From Mansonella perstans (lineage: Eukaryota; Nematoda; Chromadorea; Rhabditida; Onchocercidae), in the NCBI GenBank assembly GCA_037074765.1, contig JBAMDO010000122.1:100055-164054 (forward strand): a stretch of 64,000 nt of DNA, given 5' to 3'. Shown here one piece after another: positions 1-12,540 of this stretch. A program made the translations under genes and the position numbers. Position 1 is the first letter of the stretch. Every line of letters begins with the position of its first letter. The notes beneath the pieces are model-generated. The model made no database searches and was not told the origin of the DNA. It saw nothing but the letters and a program-made list of their open reading frames with translations.

Positions 1-11
1 CCTATACTTAC

Positions 12-2198
12 TCAAGGATGGAGATGGCGAAACGTCCAGCACTGGCGAACTCGTGAGAGAAAAAGCCGCGCACAATAAGTGCCCATTGGATAGCATGGGA
101 GGTCAGTAGAAGGTTCATTGAAAGAGCAGCCAGACCGTAACGTCGTAAGAAAACCATTATAAATCCCATACCGACTAATACCATCAAGTGGACATCTTGG
201 AATACTGAAATATTTTTGAATCTTTTACGCATTACAGATAGATGAGCTCACCTGATTGAAAAAGAAGCGTAATTGCAAAATTGTTATTCATTTCAATTTT
301 ATCAAGTCTCAAACTCTGAAAAACGAACATGGATAATTAGTGTTAATGAAGTTGGTGTCGGCAGAACCGCCAGGCATCGCATTATTTGAATATTGTCCAA
401 ATATGGCGAAAAGAATTATAAATAGAACCTGAAAATTTTAAGTTGCTTTTTCAATCAATTTTCATCACATTTTGAACTGCTGCTAATTTTTGAAAATGAA
501 TATTTCAATTTCAAAATTGTCTTCCCTTAAGCTCATGTGGCCTCATTTGCTTTATCTTTTTTTCCTATTCAAGAGTTGAGTAGGAAAAAGAAGGCTGGCT
601 TTTGCCGCAATTTCTCCTCAGTCACAGGTTTGATTACGTTAACAACAATGATTCTATTTGGAGTTTATGAATAAATAATTGTTTCAATATTTTCGCATAT
701 ATAATAAATTATTGACTTTATATATGCTGCACAGCTGTTTTGTATTAGAAGTCTTTATATTAGGTCATATCAGCACGTGCATGATATTTGCTTAAATGTT
801 GAATTGGATTTATACTAGTCTGTTTGAACCCAAAATATACTTCCCATCGTTCCACGTTAGATTCAAAGTCACAACAAAAATCTGTTAGAAGAGACAAATC
901 AGAAGGAGAGAAGAAGTAAATGGAATTGCAGCGGTTATTCCTGAGAAATTCGTCTAACTTTTTTATTTTATTTTCCATTGAAGATTTTTTATATCAATAG
1001 ATTAATGATGATCCTTATCGCCATGTGATATGTGGTATATGATATACCAATGCAATAACAAGCTCATGTCACAATGATAGATACAAAAATCTACTGCATA
1101 ATTCCAGTGGGATCGTCGGTTATTTTCAATTTACTCATCGATACTCATCAGGAAATATCAAATAATCTTGATTATTGTTTTCGCGAAATGATGATGCATC
1201 ATTCTATTAATAAGAGAACATCTGCAAACAAGAAGTCCCAATGAGCCTGAATATTCCTGACCGAATCGAAATTGCTTTTTACATCTACCCATGTTATCTT
1301 GATTAAACTCTAACGGTTGTATGCGTGGAAGAATGTTCAGATATAATTGATACGTGGAAGCATGTTCAGATACTTATTATCACTATATAAGAGATTCAAC
1401 GTTCGTTTCCCGAAATCTCCGAAATGAATTGTAGAACTCTCAGCTGTTTCAAGGAACGGAAATTTATTTCATATCTCTCCGAGCTTCAATCCGCATTTTC
1501 CAGACAAGAATGAGAAGAAAAAAAGGATCAAGCGAATTACTCAAAACAGCAAATCACTAACATTCTCGTGATGATCAGTTAATTATTGAAATATTTACAC
1601 TTAGCGATAAGAAACAATTTTGACAAACAGATATAAGAAATAAAGCTGAAATTTGGAAAAAAGATGAAAAGAAAATATGTAACTGATGCAATCATCGATT
1701 AATTTAAGGGTAAACAACAGCAAATCAAAACACATAACCCGCTTTTGAAAAGAATTTTCGAGTTCTTTCAGTAAGCTTATGATTTGAAATGAAATCTAAT
1801 CCTAATTACCCAATAAAACCATTCCCGATGTGTAGCTGTTAGGCTGTGGACAACTTTCTTATTGTTGTTAGACTTTTTAAGATAATGAATTCTGTAAGGA
1901 ATTGCGGAACTAGTTTAATTAAGCTCATACATTTTTCCTTGGGTTCACAAAACGGATAATTTCAAGGCTCCTTTTATAAATGGAGCTTCAAATGAATCAA
2001 AATTGAGAATGGTGTATCATTTCCCAATAAAAATCAATTTAATAAAAAATATTGCAAGCATCACGATTTAAATTATAAACCAAAATTTGAAGCACTCGCT
2101 CATTGAAACATTTTTTCAAAAATTGAAAGCTTCAATATGCATACCTGGAAAAAGATCGCAAATACAGTAAATTGCTTTCGACGGAACATCGACGTCAT
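12..2198 (-). CDS. Rh-type ammonium/gas channel, 5' half (three exons, continues past the left edge)
   Basis: Exons on the minus strand are 2198-2145, 428-329 and 204-12, joined in consistent phase. Exon 1 reads MTSMFRRKQFTVFAIFFQ and exon 2 continues VLFIILFAIFGQY, the first membrane helix of Rh proteins. Across the exon 2/3 junction the protein reads YPLFQDVHLMVLVGMGF, followed by LRRYGLAALSMNLLLTS and IQWALIVRGFF. These match the conserved FQDVHVM-x-GFGFLM...KRYGFS...QWA block of Rh glycoproteins and C. elegans RHR proteins. Rh proteins are trimeric membrane channels for ammonia or CO2. The exon 2 donor is GTTCGT, weaker than usual, but it is the junction that restores the family sequence. 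The exon 3 donor GTAAGTAT lies at 11-4, so the remaining helices are outside the window. Intron 1 is 1.7 kb (429-2144) and shows nothing convincing. Family identity is strong; which Rh paralogue is not determined. Confidence 0.88.
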
Positions 2199-2222
2199 TT
2201 CCGACTGACTGCAATCAAAAGA
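2199..2222 (-). promoter_or_regulatory. Likely splice acceptor just upstream of the Rh start codon
   Basis: On the minus strand a pyrimidine-biased stretch ending TTTTGATTGCAG stops ten bases before the ATG at 2198. Nematode mRNAs are often trans-spliced to a spliced leader a few bases before the start codon, so this could be the trans-splice site. It could equally be the cis acceptor of a 5' UTR intron. It supports the chosen start. Confidence 0.45.
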
Positions 2223-5200
2223 CTGTTTTTTTTCACTTCTTGAAAAACTTTTCTATCAATAACAACAACTCGTCGTGGCGTGTATTTGCAGCAGGAACGA
2301 AATTCAATACATTCGCTTATATAAGTGATCTAGTGAGCTATAAATAATGATTAATCCGTCAATGAAAAAAGCTTCCTGATCTGGCTGAGGTACTATAACG
2401 TTGACTATCTTTACATACGAAAAGATGAGATGACCACTTTAACGGCAAATGAAAGCAAAATTTAGAGATGGAATTTGCAGTTCTTTAATGCCAAATCAAT
2501 TCTTTGATTTTCAAATATCCTTAGACTTCAATTTATGGCATACTTTGCTCAGTAAAACAGTATGACCACGACGTATAGATAGAAAGTGAAATGAAGCGAT
2601 TATAATCCATTTCTTTTCAGTTGGCATTTCTTCAAACTACAATGTGCCAAAGTCTACAGAGAAATAGGAAGATTGCAGAAAAATTAATCGTTCGTTCAAT
2701 AAGGAAAAAGATTCCAACAATGACATGAAAAAACTTCTTAGTAATAATCACTTTTCGGTTTAATTTAAACTGGATCATCTGATCTTTCAAAATGCTAGTG
2801 AAAGAGGAAATTACATTGCTAATGGAGCACAACCACCCAAGGATGAAACAAACGTGCTTGGATAAAGTATAGTTTCGTTAAATCGTTTAAAAGCTTTTTA
2901 AAATATCAAAATGACTTTTGTGTTTGACAGAATGGAATTTCAGGAAGATGAATGGAAAACATGGAGACAAAGTTGCTAATACATTGAAACTGAAATTGTT
3001 GATGTCAAAATTTGAAATTAAAATTGATGTACTTACAGCTAAAATGATAAAACTTAATTTCAGGAAAAACAATAAAGACAGATCACTAGTCTAAATCATG
3101 CAATCAAAAAAATATATATATAATCATATAATTAGTTTTTTCAAAGTTAGCCAAATCAATCAGACGACTTAAATTTACTACTTTATGTCACCTTGCCCAC
3201 AGTTTACTTAACCGTAGTGCGTAGCATTCGTAATTGTGCAACAAAGCAATGAAGGCAGATCACTAGTCTAATCATCTAAGCAATCAAAAAAAAATATATA
3301 TAATTAATTTGGATTACACATAACTCTCTACTTTCTCTAATTCTTTCATGTTTTATCATCATCTGGAGGACACGATCAGTTATGTTACTTTAGCATTTCG
3401 CTTTTATGTAGCGGTTATCGAGTCAAAGAAAGTCAAAATTACATACTAGCATAACATACACAAAAGTAAGAATACTTAAACGTTACAGTACCTCAGTTTT
3501 TGTTTTGGAACTGTTCCATTTAAAATTTTTTTTTTCTATTTTTTCAAAGTTATATTAACGATATATTAAAAGATTATAGAAAAACCTAAATTAAAGGACT
3601 ATAGAAATTGTTATCTGAAGTTTCTCATGATGAAATTTATTAGCTTGATGTCATAATTTATTACTGCCTTCTCAAATCATCGATCAATGAATTATCTTTG
3701 TAATACATAAATACCATCTTTCGGTTTGAAGTAAAATCAAATATTACTTTTTTAATCATTTCTACAAACTAAGAGTTTAAAACAGTGGTGTTCAATAATC
3801 ATGCTTTAATCACAATTATTATTCAATATAGAGTTAGCAGACAACGAATAAGAATTGATTCAAATTTTTTTAATGACACCTATCTGTGACCACACGCAAT
3901 TAACAGTTACCGTAAATTGATCCCAATCTTTTTTTTTTGTGCATTTACTATAACCTTTTGGGTTAGCAACACTGATGAACTGCATTTATTTGATTTTAAT
4001 TCTAAAGCAGTCCACAATATTGGGAACTTCATCATGAAAAGCTTCCACGACCAATTTCTATTTTCCTCAAATCTAGATCACTTATACAGAAGTAAGTGAA
4101 ATAAACAAGTCATCAGTAACTCGCATTAATATCTGCCACTACAATACTACATCCCTATTCAAATTTATTTACGCCATTATCCTTGCTAAAGCATAACTTC
4201 TTGAATGGAAAGTGTAGTTAGAATATTTTACGAATTAGAATGGATTTAAATTCAATTACCTTTTATGAGGCCGCATCTTACTACCGCTACTATCACTGAG
4301 ATTTACCATAGAAGTGACGATCGATGGTGATGTAGCTTGTAGTGATGGTAATGATGATGAAGATGAGATGAATTATTAAATAATTCGATGATAACTTGCA
4401 GGAGAATGTTACAAATATAACCGAACTGAATTGAACCGACAGCACAACATTTCAACAGCATACATAGCATTGAAGAGTTATTATGTTTATTTCCATACAC
4501 AGAAAACAAGAAATTGGCAACTCCTTCAAAGTTCTCTATCTGGCGATCTAATAACTATAGTAATAAACAATGTATGATAGTTACGGCATGCCGTCGATGC
4601 TCTCCTTGAAGGAGACGTTACCTTTAAGTGGAAATATAAATATACCCAACTATTTTATATTCATATTCATACACTCACATATAATTCAATTTTGTTTTCT
4701 TTTTGCAACAAAAAAGAAAACAACAAGAAAGGAGCGAGATTAAATAAGAAAATTCATTTAAAATTTTCATTTAGAAATTGAAACAGAATCAGCAAAAAAT
4801 GATTTAACGATTTAAATTGTACGAGAGGTTAAATTGAAATTTGTGTTTGACGTTAATTTGAATTAGGAAGAATTTTACCTTTAATTAAAAATGAATTGGA
4901 CAGATGGACAAAGGATGAAATAGAAAATGGACGTTGGAATGAGGAAGGAAAAATTTAGTAACTAAAACCGGTGAGCACAAGGACAGCAATTTGCATTGCT
5001 GACCAGCGTTGGTAATTCTGGATGCGGAAGAAGTGTTGCATTCATTAGAGATACGAGTGTAGTGGTCACTCATTCATACTCCTCCCTGTACCAAACAACT
5101 AGGGGTCATTTATGTTGCTCTTACAGTTGGTGACTATCTTCCTTCTCTATCTTTTCTGCGCCTCTCTTCTTTTTAACAAGCACAAATCCTCATTTTGATA

Positions 5201-5721
5201 CAATATGTATGTCCGTCCAACTCTTATTCTTGATACGTTGACCAATATCCATTTTATGATGTATTCCAGAAGCCTCTATCATCCCTTATTGCTTTCTTTT
5301 TTGTCCAAACTATATATTCCTGAACAAATGTCTTTTGTCCTTTTTGCTACTCTCAATCCAGTTTCAGAAGAGAGTACTGAAGATGCAAGAGAGAAATGAG
5401 TGACCCTTTTGAGGCAATTAATCGATATCTAGCTAGGGACAGAAGCACAATAAATTGCCATTGCCTAGTGGCCTGACATAGCTGACCAAACAACAATCCA
5501 TCTCATTCCGATTTCAAAGAAAAAAATTTTTAGATTATAATTAGCGCGTGATCATTTGAGGGACCGTATCGTATCGTTAAGCACATTTTTCATTAATGAA
5601 AGCATATAACTTCTTTAACAGCTGCTTGTTGTCGTTAATCAATTTAAATTTCGAACAAATTGTTTGCCATCTCTTCCCTTATTCCTTTGTCCCTCAGCAG
5701 AAGCTTGCAGAATTTATAGAA
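2223..5721. other. Non-coding stretch, no gene recognised
   Basis: All reading frames here are short and none shows a family motif. The stretch is AT-rich with homopolymer runs. The only structured item I see is the pair of related repeats near 3080 and 3257, listed separately. It probably includes the 5' flank of the Rh gene. Confidence 0.5.
3072..3308. repeat. Imperfect direct repeat, two copies about 180 bp apart
   Basis: The first copy is at about 3077-3125 and the second at about 3255-3306. Both contain GCAGATCACTAGTCTAA or GACAGATCACTAGTCTAA, followed by AATCATG/AATCATCTAAG, then CAATCAAAAAAA and an ATATATATA run. The copies differ by small indels. It looks like a local duplication; no terminal inverted repeats or target-site duplications are evident. 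Confidence 0.6.
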
Positions 5722-5889
5722 TTAGTCACCACGTAATCCATTTAGCTGATCCATCACATTATCAATGGATTGTATCAAATCAGTTAGCTTGTTCAATTCA
5801 AGAAGCTTCGGAGAAAAGAGAAAGTTGAAGAGACTTCTACTTTCGATTTTGTTCTTTTTGGGAGAAGTCTTGTTGGCCGCTTCTAATAC
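5722..5889 (-). CDS. Putative C-terminal exon of an unidentified gene
   Basis: On the minus strand an acceptor TTTTAGCTTTCAG precedes a 55-codon open stretch ending in TAA. The peptide starts VLEAANKTSPKKNK and ends ELNKLTDLIQSIDN then VMDQLNGLRGD. It is hydrophilic, with heptad-like leucine/isoleucine spacing in the last 30 residues, suggesting a short coiled coil. Codon use looks more coding-like than neighbouring frames. A possible preceding 26-nt exon with a strong GTAAGTG donor lies near 6250-6278 and would join in phase, but further upstream exons were not found. I do not recognise the family. It may be a real 3' exon or a chance frame. Confidence 0.3.
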   Translation of the reverse strand, partial: VLEAANKTSPKKNKIESRSLFNFLFSPKLLELNKLTDLIQSIDNVMDQLNGLRGD

Positions 5890-7288
5890 CTGAAAGCTAA
5901 AATACTGAAATGCCCAGTCAACAAGCAGAATTGGTGACACGAATCATTGTTAACAATACAGTTCTTTTTCAATAATTATAAGCATTATCGGCCCCATGGC
6001 AGAATTGCAGTCTGAAACGAAATATAATTTCTATTTCGCAGAAATGTAAATTGCATTATTAAAATAAGTAGTTGAATTTCCTGCTGGTAATAAACATAGA
6101 TGTTTAGAATATGCGCTCATTTGGCCTAAATACTTCTAATTATTTGGAATTTTCAACAGGCGATATACACCCATGTATTCTCTGCGGGAAATGCAATCAT
6201 ATCGACTGTTCACTATTTATTTGAGGACAATCATCATTACCGACACTTACCGCATTATCTGCATTCACCACTACACCTAATGGTAATGTTGAATTTCACA
6301 TTAGCACATAATGTGTTAGATGAGAATTCCGTAACAATTGGAAGTCATAGTGCTTCAATATATAGGTTCAAGTAATCTGGAAACAAATGAAATTAAGTAA
6401 CCAAAATGTTGAATTTATTTCGTATTTTTCGAATGTTTCGCAAAAATACACTGTCACGTGAGCCTTGTAACGACAAGCTAATTGGGATTTTCAAATTTAA
6501 TTTTTTAGAAACTTACTTGAGACAAAAGATAGAAGGATGGCCAATAACTGGAAAGTGACAAAAAAAAAATGACACTGGAAAGCATTCGGACTGTAATAGC
6601 GAAATTCGAGTGCGTTACCGATACAAACAAACGCTTGATGTAATTGTCCAGACAAAATGTGCTTATTCGACAGAGAGAAAGAAATAAACATCATTTCGTA
6701 TTACCAATCTACCCTCAATACAGTACCATATAGGAGTGATAGACTAAAATTTTATTTCTACCTGGGAAGTATTGCCTGAAGCTAACAAAAAGAATCAATG
6801 TAGAAGCATTTTGTTGTAGTACAATCAACTCAAAATATCGGTTGAATTAATCATTCTGAAAGACTCAAGTTGTAGTGAATGGGGCGAGAGCCAAGATATT
6901 GGAAAATGTTAAAGATAAAATATTATGAATGCGAAAATTCTTGGAAATTTGCAAGTTTAAATCCCATTGGTAGTAACATTTCTGTACATTTCTATGAATG
7001 AAAGCAAAAAGTTAATTTTGGAAAACTGAAACCTGATTTTAAATTTACATGGATGGAAGCTGTAACTTAAAGCTAAGGTTGCGCGAAGCAAAAATGAGTA
7101 AATCGGTGGCGTAATAGTGTGGATCGGCAAGTGGGACATATGGTGGACACGATCATATCAGTGAAAAATAAATTCTGTATTTATTAAATTTCTTCAATTT
7201 TATATTTTGTATGTGGAATCTCAGCAAATAAAGGAGAAGATATGAAGCTTCTGCATAGCATACCTATGCACAAAATTAACAAGCAGTT

Positions 7289-7315
7289 ACTTTATTACTA
7301 AATTAGTAATAAAGT
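7289..7315. repeat. Perfect 13-bp palindrome with one-base centre
   Basis: The arm ACTTTATTACTAA at 7289-7301 is followed by a single A and then its exact reverse complement at 7303-7315. It could form a hairpin or cruciform, or be a binding site for a symmetric factor. No neighbouring gene explains it. Confidence 0.7.
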
Positions 7316-8202
7316 CCTCTCTGATCCGTTCGCAAAATATCAAATTATTTGACACTTAAGTCGTTCTCGGCTCAGCCAATTTCTGTGCAAATTCAAATCT
7401 ACAACTTGGAATTTTGTTTTTCCCTATAAATTTTAATGATAATGTGATCATGTCTTAATTTTTCAAGAAACTTTAGACATTAATTCCATTACTTTCTACA
7501 TCAATTTAATTGCTCTGAAGAAGCTGATGATGGATGTGAATTCGGAATTCCCTTATCCTTTCAAAATGAACAAATTTGGGACTACTGAAAAAACCGAATG
7601 TGCAAAAATAGAGATTAGTTAATTAGAAAAAAATTCAATTCTTTTCAGTGGCAAATTCCAGAAAGATTTGAACCAAGGAATTGCGATACAGTTTGATTTC
7701 CAATTAGTAAAGAGCTAGCAGTTTATAAGTGGTAGCAGTTATTGACAGCATACATCTGATAACCTTTCATGACACAGAAGAGCGAATAAAAGTCTGGAAG
7801 AAATAGTAAAAAAAAGAAAAATAAAATTTGAAAAGTAAAATGTTGCGATTTTCTGGGCAAATAACATTAAATGCGAGAGTAAAAAGGAAATGAAATGCCT
7901 TTTAATAGTAACATCGACTTCAACTGCAATGAAAGGTAATCAAAAAAGGAAATTAAACAATTTAAGTAATTTAGCTATTACACAATTCTACGGCGGTAAG
8001 GACAAATAGGCCATATGGCAAAATTAGTTATAAATGAACCACTTCGGAAGCACGAAATAAATTATCGAGAATGAACTGCTTGCGTCCTTTATGATATCAT
8101 TTCTCTTTTTTACACACTGATTTATTATTCATCGTTCCAAACTTTAAACTGCAAACTGTTTTAGCTCTGTGCGAGCATATTTGCATACTGAAGTTTTCTG
8201 TG

Positions 8203-8281
8203 AATGGCTATATGTATGTGTTTATGTATGTTATATATGTGTATATACAAGTATGTGTGTGTGTGTGTATGTTTGTGTATA
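8203..8281 (+). repeat. TG/TATG-rich microsatellite
   Basis: The stretch alternates TATG, TGTG and TATA units, including an uninterrupted (TG)7-like core around 8253-8268. It is low-complexity DNA that creates a spurious cysteine/valine-rich reading frame. Similar tracts occur at about 34020-34068 and 43755-43803. Confidence 0.7.
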
Positions 8282-10029
8282 GACTTACCGAAAAATGAGG
8301 AAAAAAAAACTAAACAAAGAGTATTACATCATATTACATTTATTTCAGTTTATCGCACTGTCCTTTGTTGCTTCCTACTTTTAAGTTTTACTCCGGCAGT
8401 TCATCCATTAATTTTCATTTTTGTTCTCTCTCTCATTAATATCTCTTTGTCCATTTAATCTTCAGCTCAATATCATTGCATTCTTAGCAAGGAATATAAT
8501 AAGAAGATTTACATCATATATTGGCCAATTCCTAGCTTATATTGACAAGGCATAAAAATTTTTCCTCTGAACCTTTTGGTTACATAAAGAAGTTAATGGT
8601 ATAGCTCAGTCATCGAATAAATAGCAAAATTTGCTTAAATTGCAATCCGATAATTCATATGATTCTTCCGCTAAAATTGCTGAATGTTTATAATGAGTTT
8701 CTAGTTGAATGATTCCTACATTAATTTAAACTACGCTTAAAATTCATATTTTCTCCTAACAATTTAAGCTCTATTACTAGTTGCCAAGTTAACAAGATGT
8801 TTTTTGAAATGATTTTTCTGCATCTCTCGAGAGAGTTTTAAAAACACATAGAGTTACTGGTGTTATACGATTATCAAGAAATATCGCATACAGAAAATAT
8901 TAAATATGGAAAAGGCAATTTAAGCAGCCCTTGTCCCCTTCTATTACAATAGTAATTCAGTGTTGAAAAATGAAAGCAAAATTTCATTTCAACTAAATTT
9001 CAAATTCTGAAAGAAACAGTTATATGACTATTCCATGTGAAGCAAGGTTTGACTAAATTATATAAATGAATCAGAAAAATAAAGCAATAAGAAGCACAGA
9101 AATTTTTAGGTAAATCTGATATGTAGGATTAAGTCTGTCTGTAGAAATAGAAATTCTGTCCATTTCATTATATGAGAAATGATATGAAATGAGACAGATC
9201 GTTGTTTTAATCTTTGGAGGAAGATTTAGGTTAAGGAATAATTCATTTTCAGTTTTCAGTTAGTTGACATGCCACATTTATGATAATTTGTGTGCAATGA
9301 AATGGTTCGTTCGCTGATTAAGTGAAACAAATGACTGGGTTAGAAAATCAAATCGGCGTGCATCCGCTCATCACTACAACTCGATCGGATCAACATAAAT
9401 AATTAATTCTTGCTACGAATGATTGTGCTTCCTTGTTAACACTGTTCTCACTTCAGCATCTCAATCTAAGCTCAACTTCATGAATCCTGAGGCATTTATT
9501 TCTAATGTGCATCTCTGCGAAAAATTAAATTAAAAAAATATAATCTGTCATTTAAGTTCAGAGATTCTTGCAAATCATGCAACTCTATCAAATTATTTAA
9601 ACTTTCATGAGAAATAAAAACTAATAATTTTGCGCTAAAAATAGTTAATTTTACCTATATCTATTTGTTGACAATGAATACTACTGAACTGCCAATGGTA
9701 ACTCTTGAGAAAAGCTTGGCTTTTTAAGGACTCATAGTTAAATAAGACATTATATGAAGCATATTCTATGACTTTGCTTCAAACAAAAGCGCTAGTTCAA
9801 TTACTGTCAGAAAAATTTATTGATTATAAGAAAGAAATTGTTATGGAGTAACTTACATACTCTTCGATGTCGATGAAATGGGTCTGAAATACACAAAGAG
9901 TAATAATAAACTTTATTGTTGCCCAAATACAAATAATCCAAATACAAATAAGTATGGAAGAATTAATGCAATACAAATCGAATAACAAAGTCGAGAAGTA
10001 ATATGAAGGAAGTAGTAGTGTACTGGTAT

Positions 10030-10127
10030 TGTAGTTAACACAGAAGGTAAGGCAAAAAGTGTTGCTAAGCGAATGTAGTTGACACAAAAGGGTAAGGCGA
10101 AAGTATGTTGTTGCTAAGCGAAGAGTT
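10030..10127 (+). repeat. Tandem direct repeat, two copies of about 48 bp
   Basis: Two adjacent, imperfect copies contain a GTTAACACAGAAGGTAAGGC-like and a GTTGACACAAAAGGGTAAGG-like start. Each then runs through an A-rich segment to a shared GTTGCTAAGCGAA core. They differ by substitutions and a few bases of indel. A minus-strand frame spans both copies but has no recognisable protein motif. Confidence 0.6.
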
Positions 10128-12540
10128 AAAGTATTATAATAACGAAGGTTAAGCATAGCAGTACAAGTATATGTAGAGGTTAGGGAGCTTATATATTATA
10201 GTTTGTTTACAAGGAATAGCCAATCAGCATAAGTGACGGTGTTTATAAGATTAGAGGAGTATTAATAAACCTTATTTACGGAAAATATATTCAAACTCAT
10301 GATTTTTCGAAAACAAATAATAAATCACATTGTGACAGATTTCCACAGATATTGTTTAAAATAATAGTGATCATCTTGAAATTTTAAAAACAAGGAATTA
10401 ACTCAAGTATGTGGCATTTTTTTGTTAATTTAATCACAAAGAAAAAATCATACATAGTATGAATTGGCTTTTTTGCAGTATTAATAAACCAAAATTGTAG
10501 CAGTGCAATTATTTTGATTATTGATTTTTGATTTTCAATTATTCTGATTTTCCCGATAATTGCCATCTCCAAAGTTGTTGGATTACCGAAATTAAAAGTT
10601 TTCTCCAGCCGAACATGCATTACACAATCCACGCGATTTGCTTATCTATTACCACTACGATCATGCATCTGTTGACTTTTAGAATCGTTCATCTGAAATG
10701 CAAATTAATCAAAACAACAAATTATCCATGACTTTTTGTCAGCTAAGCTTAGAAATAGCTTTTGCTCATTGACGTTCAATCTTTCCTTTTCACCTTTTCC
10801 AAAGATACTGATTGCATAGCATTGGAAATATATTTATAATAAAATACAATTTAAGTGGGCAAGAATCTAAAGGTATTAGTTTACACACGTATAATACGTA
10901 CTTTTTAATATCATGCGTAGAATGGACTAAATTTAAGCAGAAAATTGCTTCACTGATGAAATAAGATTCGAATGGTTTTCGCAAAATGAGACTGTCTGCG
11001 GAAATCTTTACTCTTGATAATGCTAGTCGGAATGGTGGAGAATATCGACCAACATAATTTACTTCATACAGACTGTAGAAGTGACGTATAATAAAATTCA
11101 GTAATTATCGTCGAATAACAGCCTCACAAAAGAGCGTTAATCGTCTGAAAAGTTGCATAATCTCCTGGGTAAACTTCGGTTTTCCTTTTACGTTGGTAGG
11201 AAAGGGAAGATGCGGGTAGATAATAAACATCACCGACAAGAAATAACTGAAACAAATGATAATGTTGTCCAGTGATTATGAAAGTTCGGTAAACTGCAAA
11301 AAATTCAATAAATAGCTAAGAAAATTCAGTAAACTGTTTAATTTGATAACATTTGTTGATATTGTACTTATATATAAGAACTTAATTAATATTGTTTCCG
11401 ATTTCATAACATAGCAATTTTCATGGATGTGGGTAATTAATTTTTGGTAATATACTGACTGCATCGAAAGTATATTTGAGGTGAAAAAGAGTAGAGAAGA
11501 CAGAAGAAAATGGTACTCATTACTGGACATTTAATTACCAGGTGCATTGGAGGTAAGTGAGTGCGAAAAATCTAAGAAACAATACTTTCCTGAAACAAAA
11601 TGGAACACCAGATTTACCAGTTTATACCATTTAGAATGATATATGACGCGAATTTTCAGCCCTCAGCTGTATGCTTGACGTTGTTTAGTGAAAAATTTAA
11701 CTATTAGATCTCATAATCTTATGAATATGCAATACTTGAAAGCCGCTCAACTTTTTCCCGTCTTTTAAATGAATAAAATACATGGAATACAAATCGAGAT
11801 TTTTTTGAGTTTTACACAATACGATATGAGCACAGTTTTTTTGGATGCAAGAAAACTTCAAAAATCGAGAAATGCTTTTTATTTGGAAATGTTTGGTAAC
11901 TTTTGAGGAAAACTTAAAACGTACTACTATTTCGAATGTATCATTATCGCTGAAAATAATAAAGTAAATTTGCTATTGTTGGCATCTTTAAAAAAGCACT
12001 CGCATCCAGCAAAATAAAGTAATGAAGATAAGTGTGAGCGTTCTTCCAAATCTAAAATAATCCAGCTCTAAGATAAGACGAAGAACTTATCAATGAAAAT
12101 AAATAAATAATCTCCTGTCCCATCAAAGGGATCAATTCAAATTTGATCGAATTATTTGTGCAGAATTCAGTGACAGCCAAAAAAACTGATTTGCTGGTCA
12201 GTTTAGTATCGCATTGTTTTCCGAGCTGCCAGTATAAATTTTCCTTAATTTAAGAGAAAAATGCCTCAACTATACATAGCGGCTAGATTTTGAGAATTGC
12301 TGGACTATTGTTTGCAGAAGCAAAAAAAAAAAATTACTGTTGTTTCAGACGTTCCATATTTTTTTTCTCCTTTTGATAATTATTTGATCAAAGACAATTA
12401 TTTCGTTCTCAATAAATATTTCAAAATACCGTCAATAGTGAATTGTATTTGATTGACAATCAAGCTGTATCAACAGATTTTCGTCCTTATTTAAGGGGAA
12501 CGAATAAGAGTTATGCAATTTTCGGAAAACGCAAGACACG

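Larger units (their letters stand above)
5890..12540. other. Non-coding stretch, no gene recognised
   Basis: I see no family motif and no chain of exons in consistent phase. The stretch contains a small perfect palindrome (7289-7315), a TG/TATG-rich microsatellite (8203-8281) and a two-copy direct repeat (about 10030-10127), each listed separately. The right end is the 5' flank of the cysteine protease gene. Confidence 0.5.

Noticed and set aside
760..978. 72-codon minus-strand frame
   Set aside because: It lies wholly within intron 1 of the Rh gene and has no motif.
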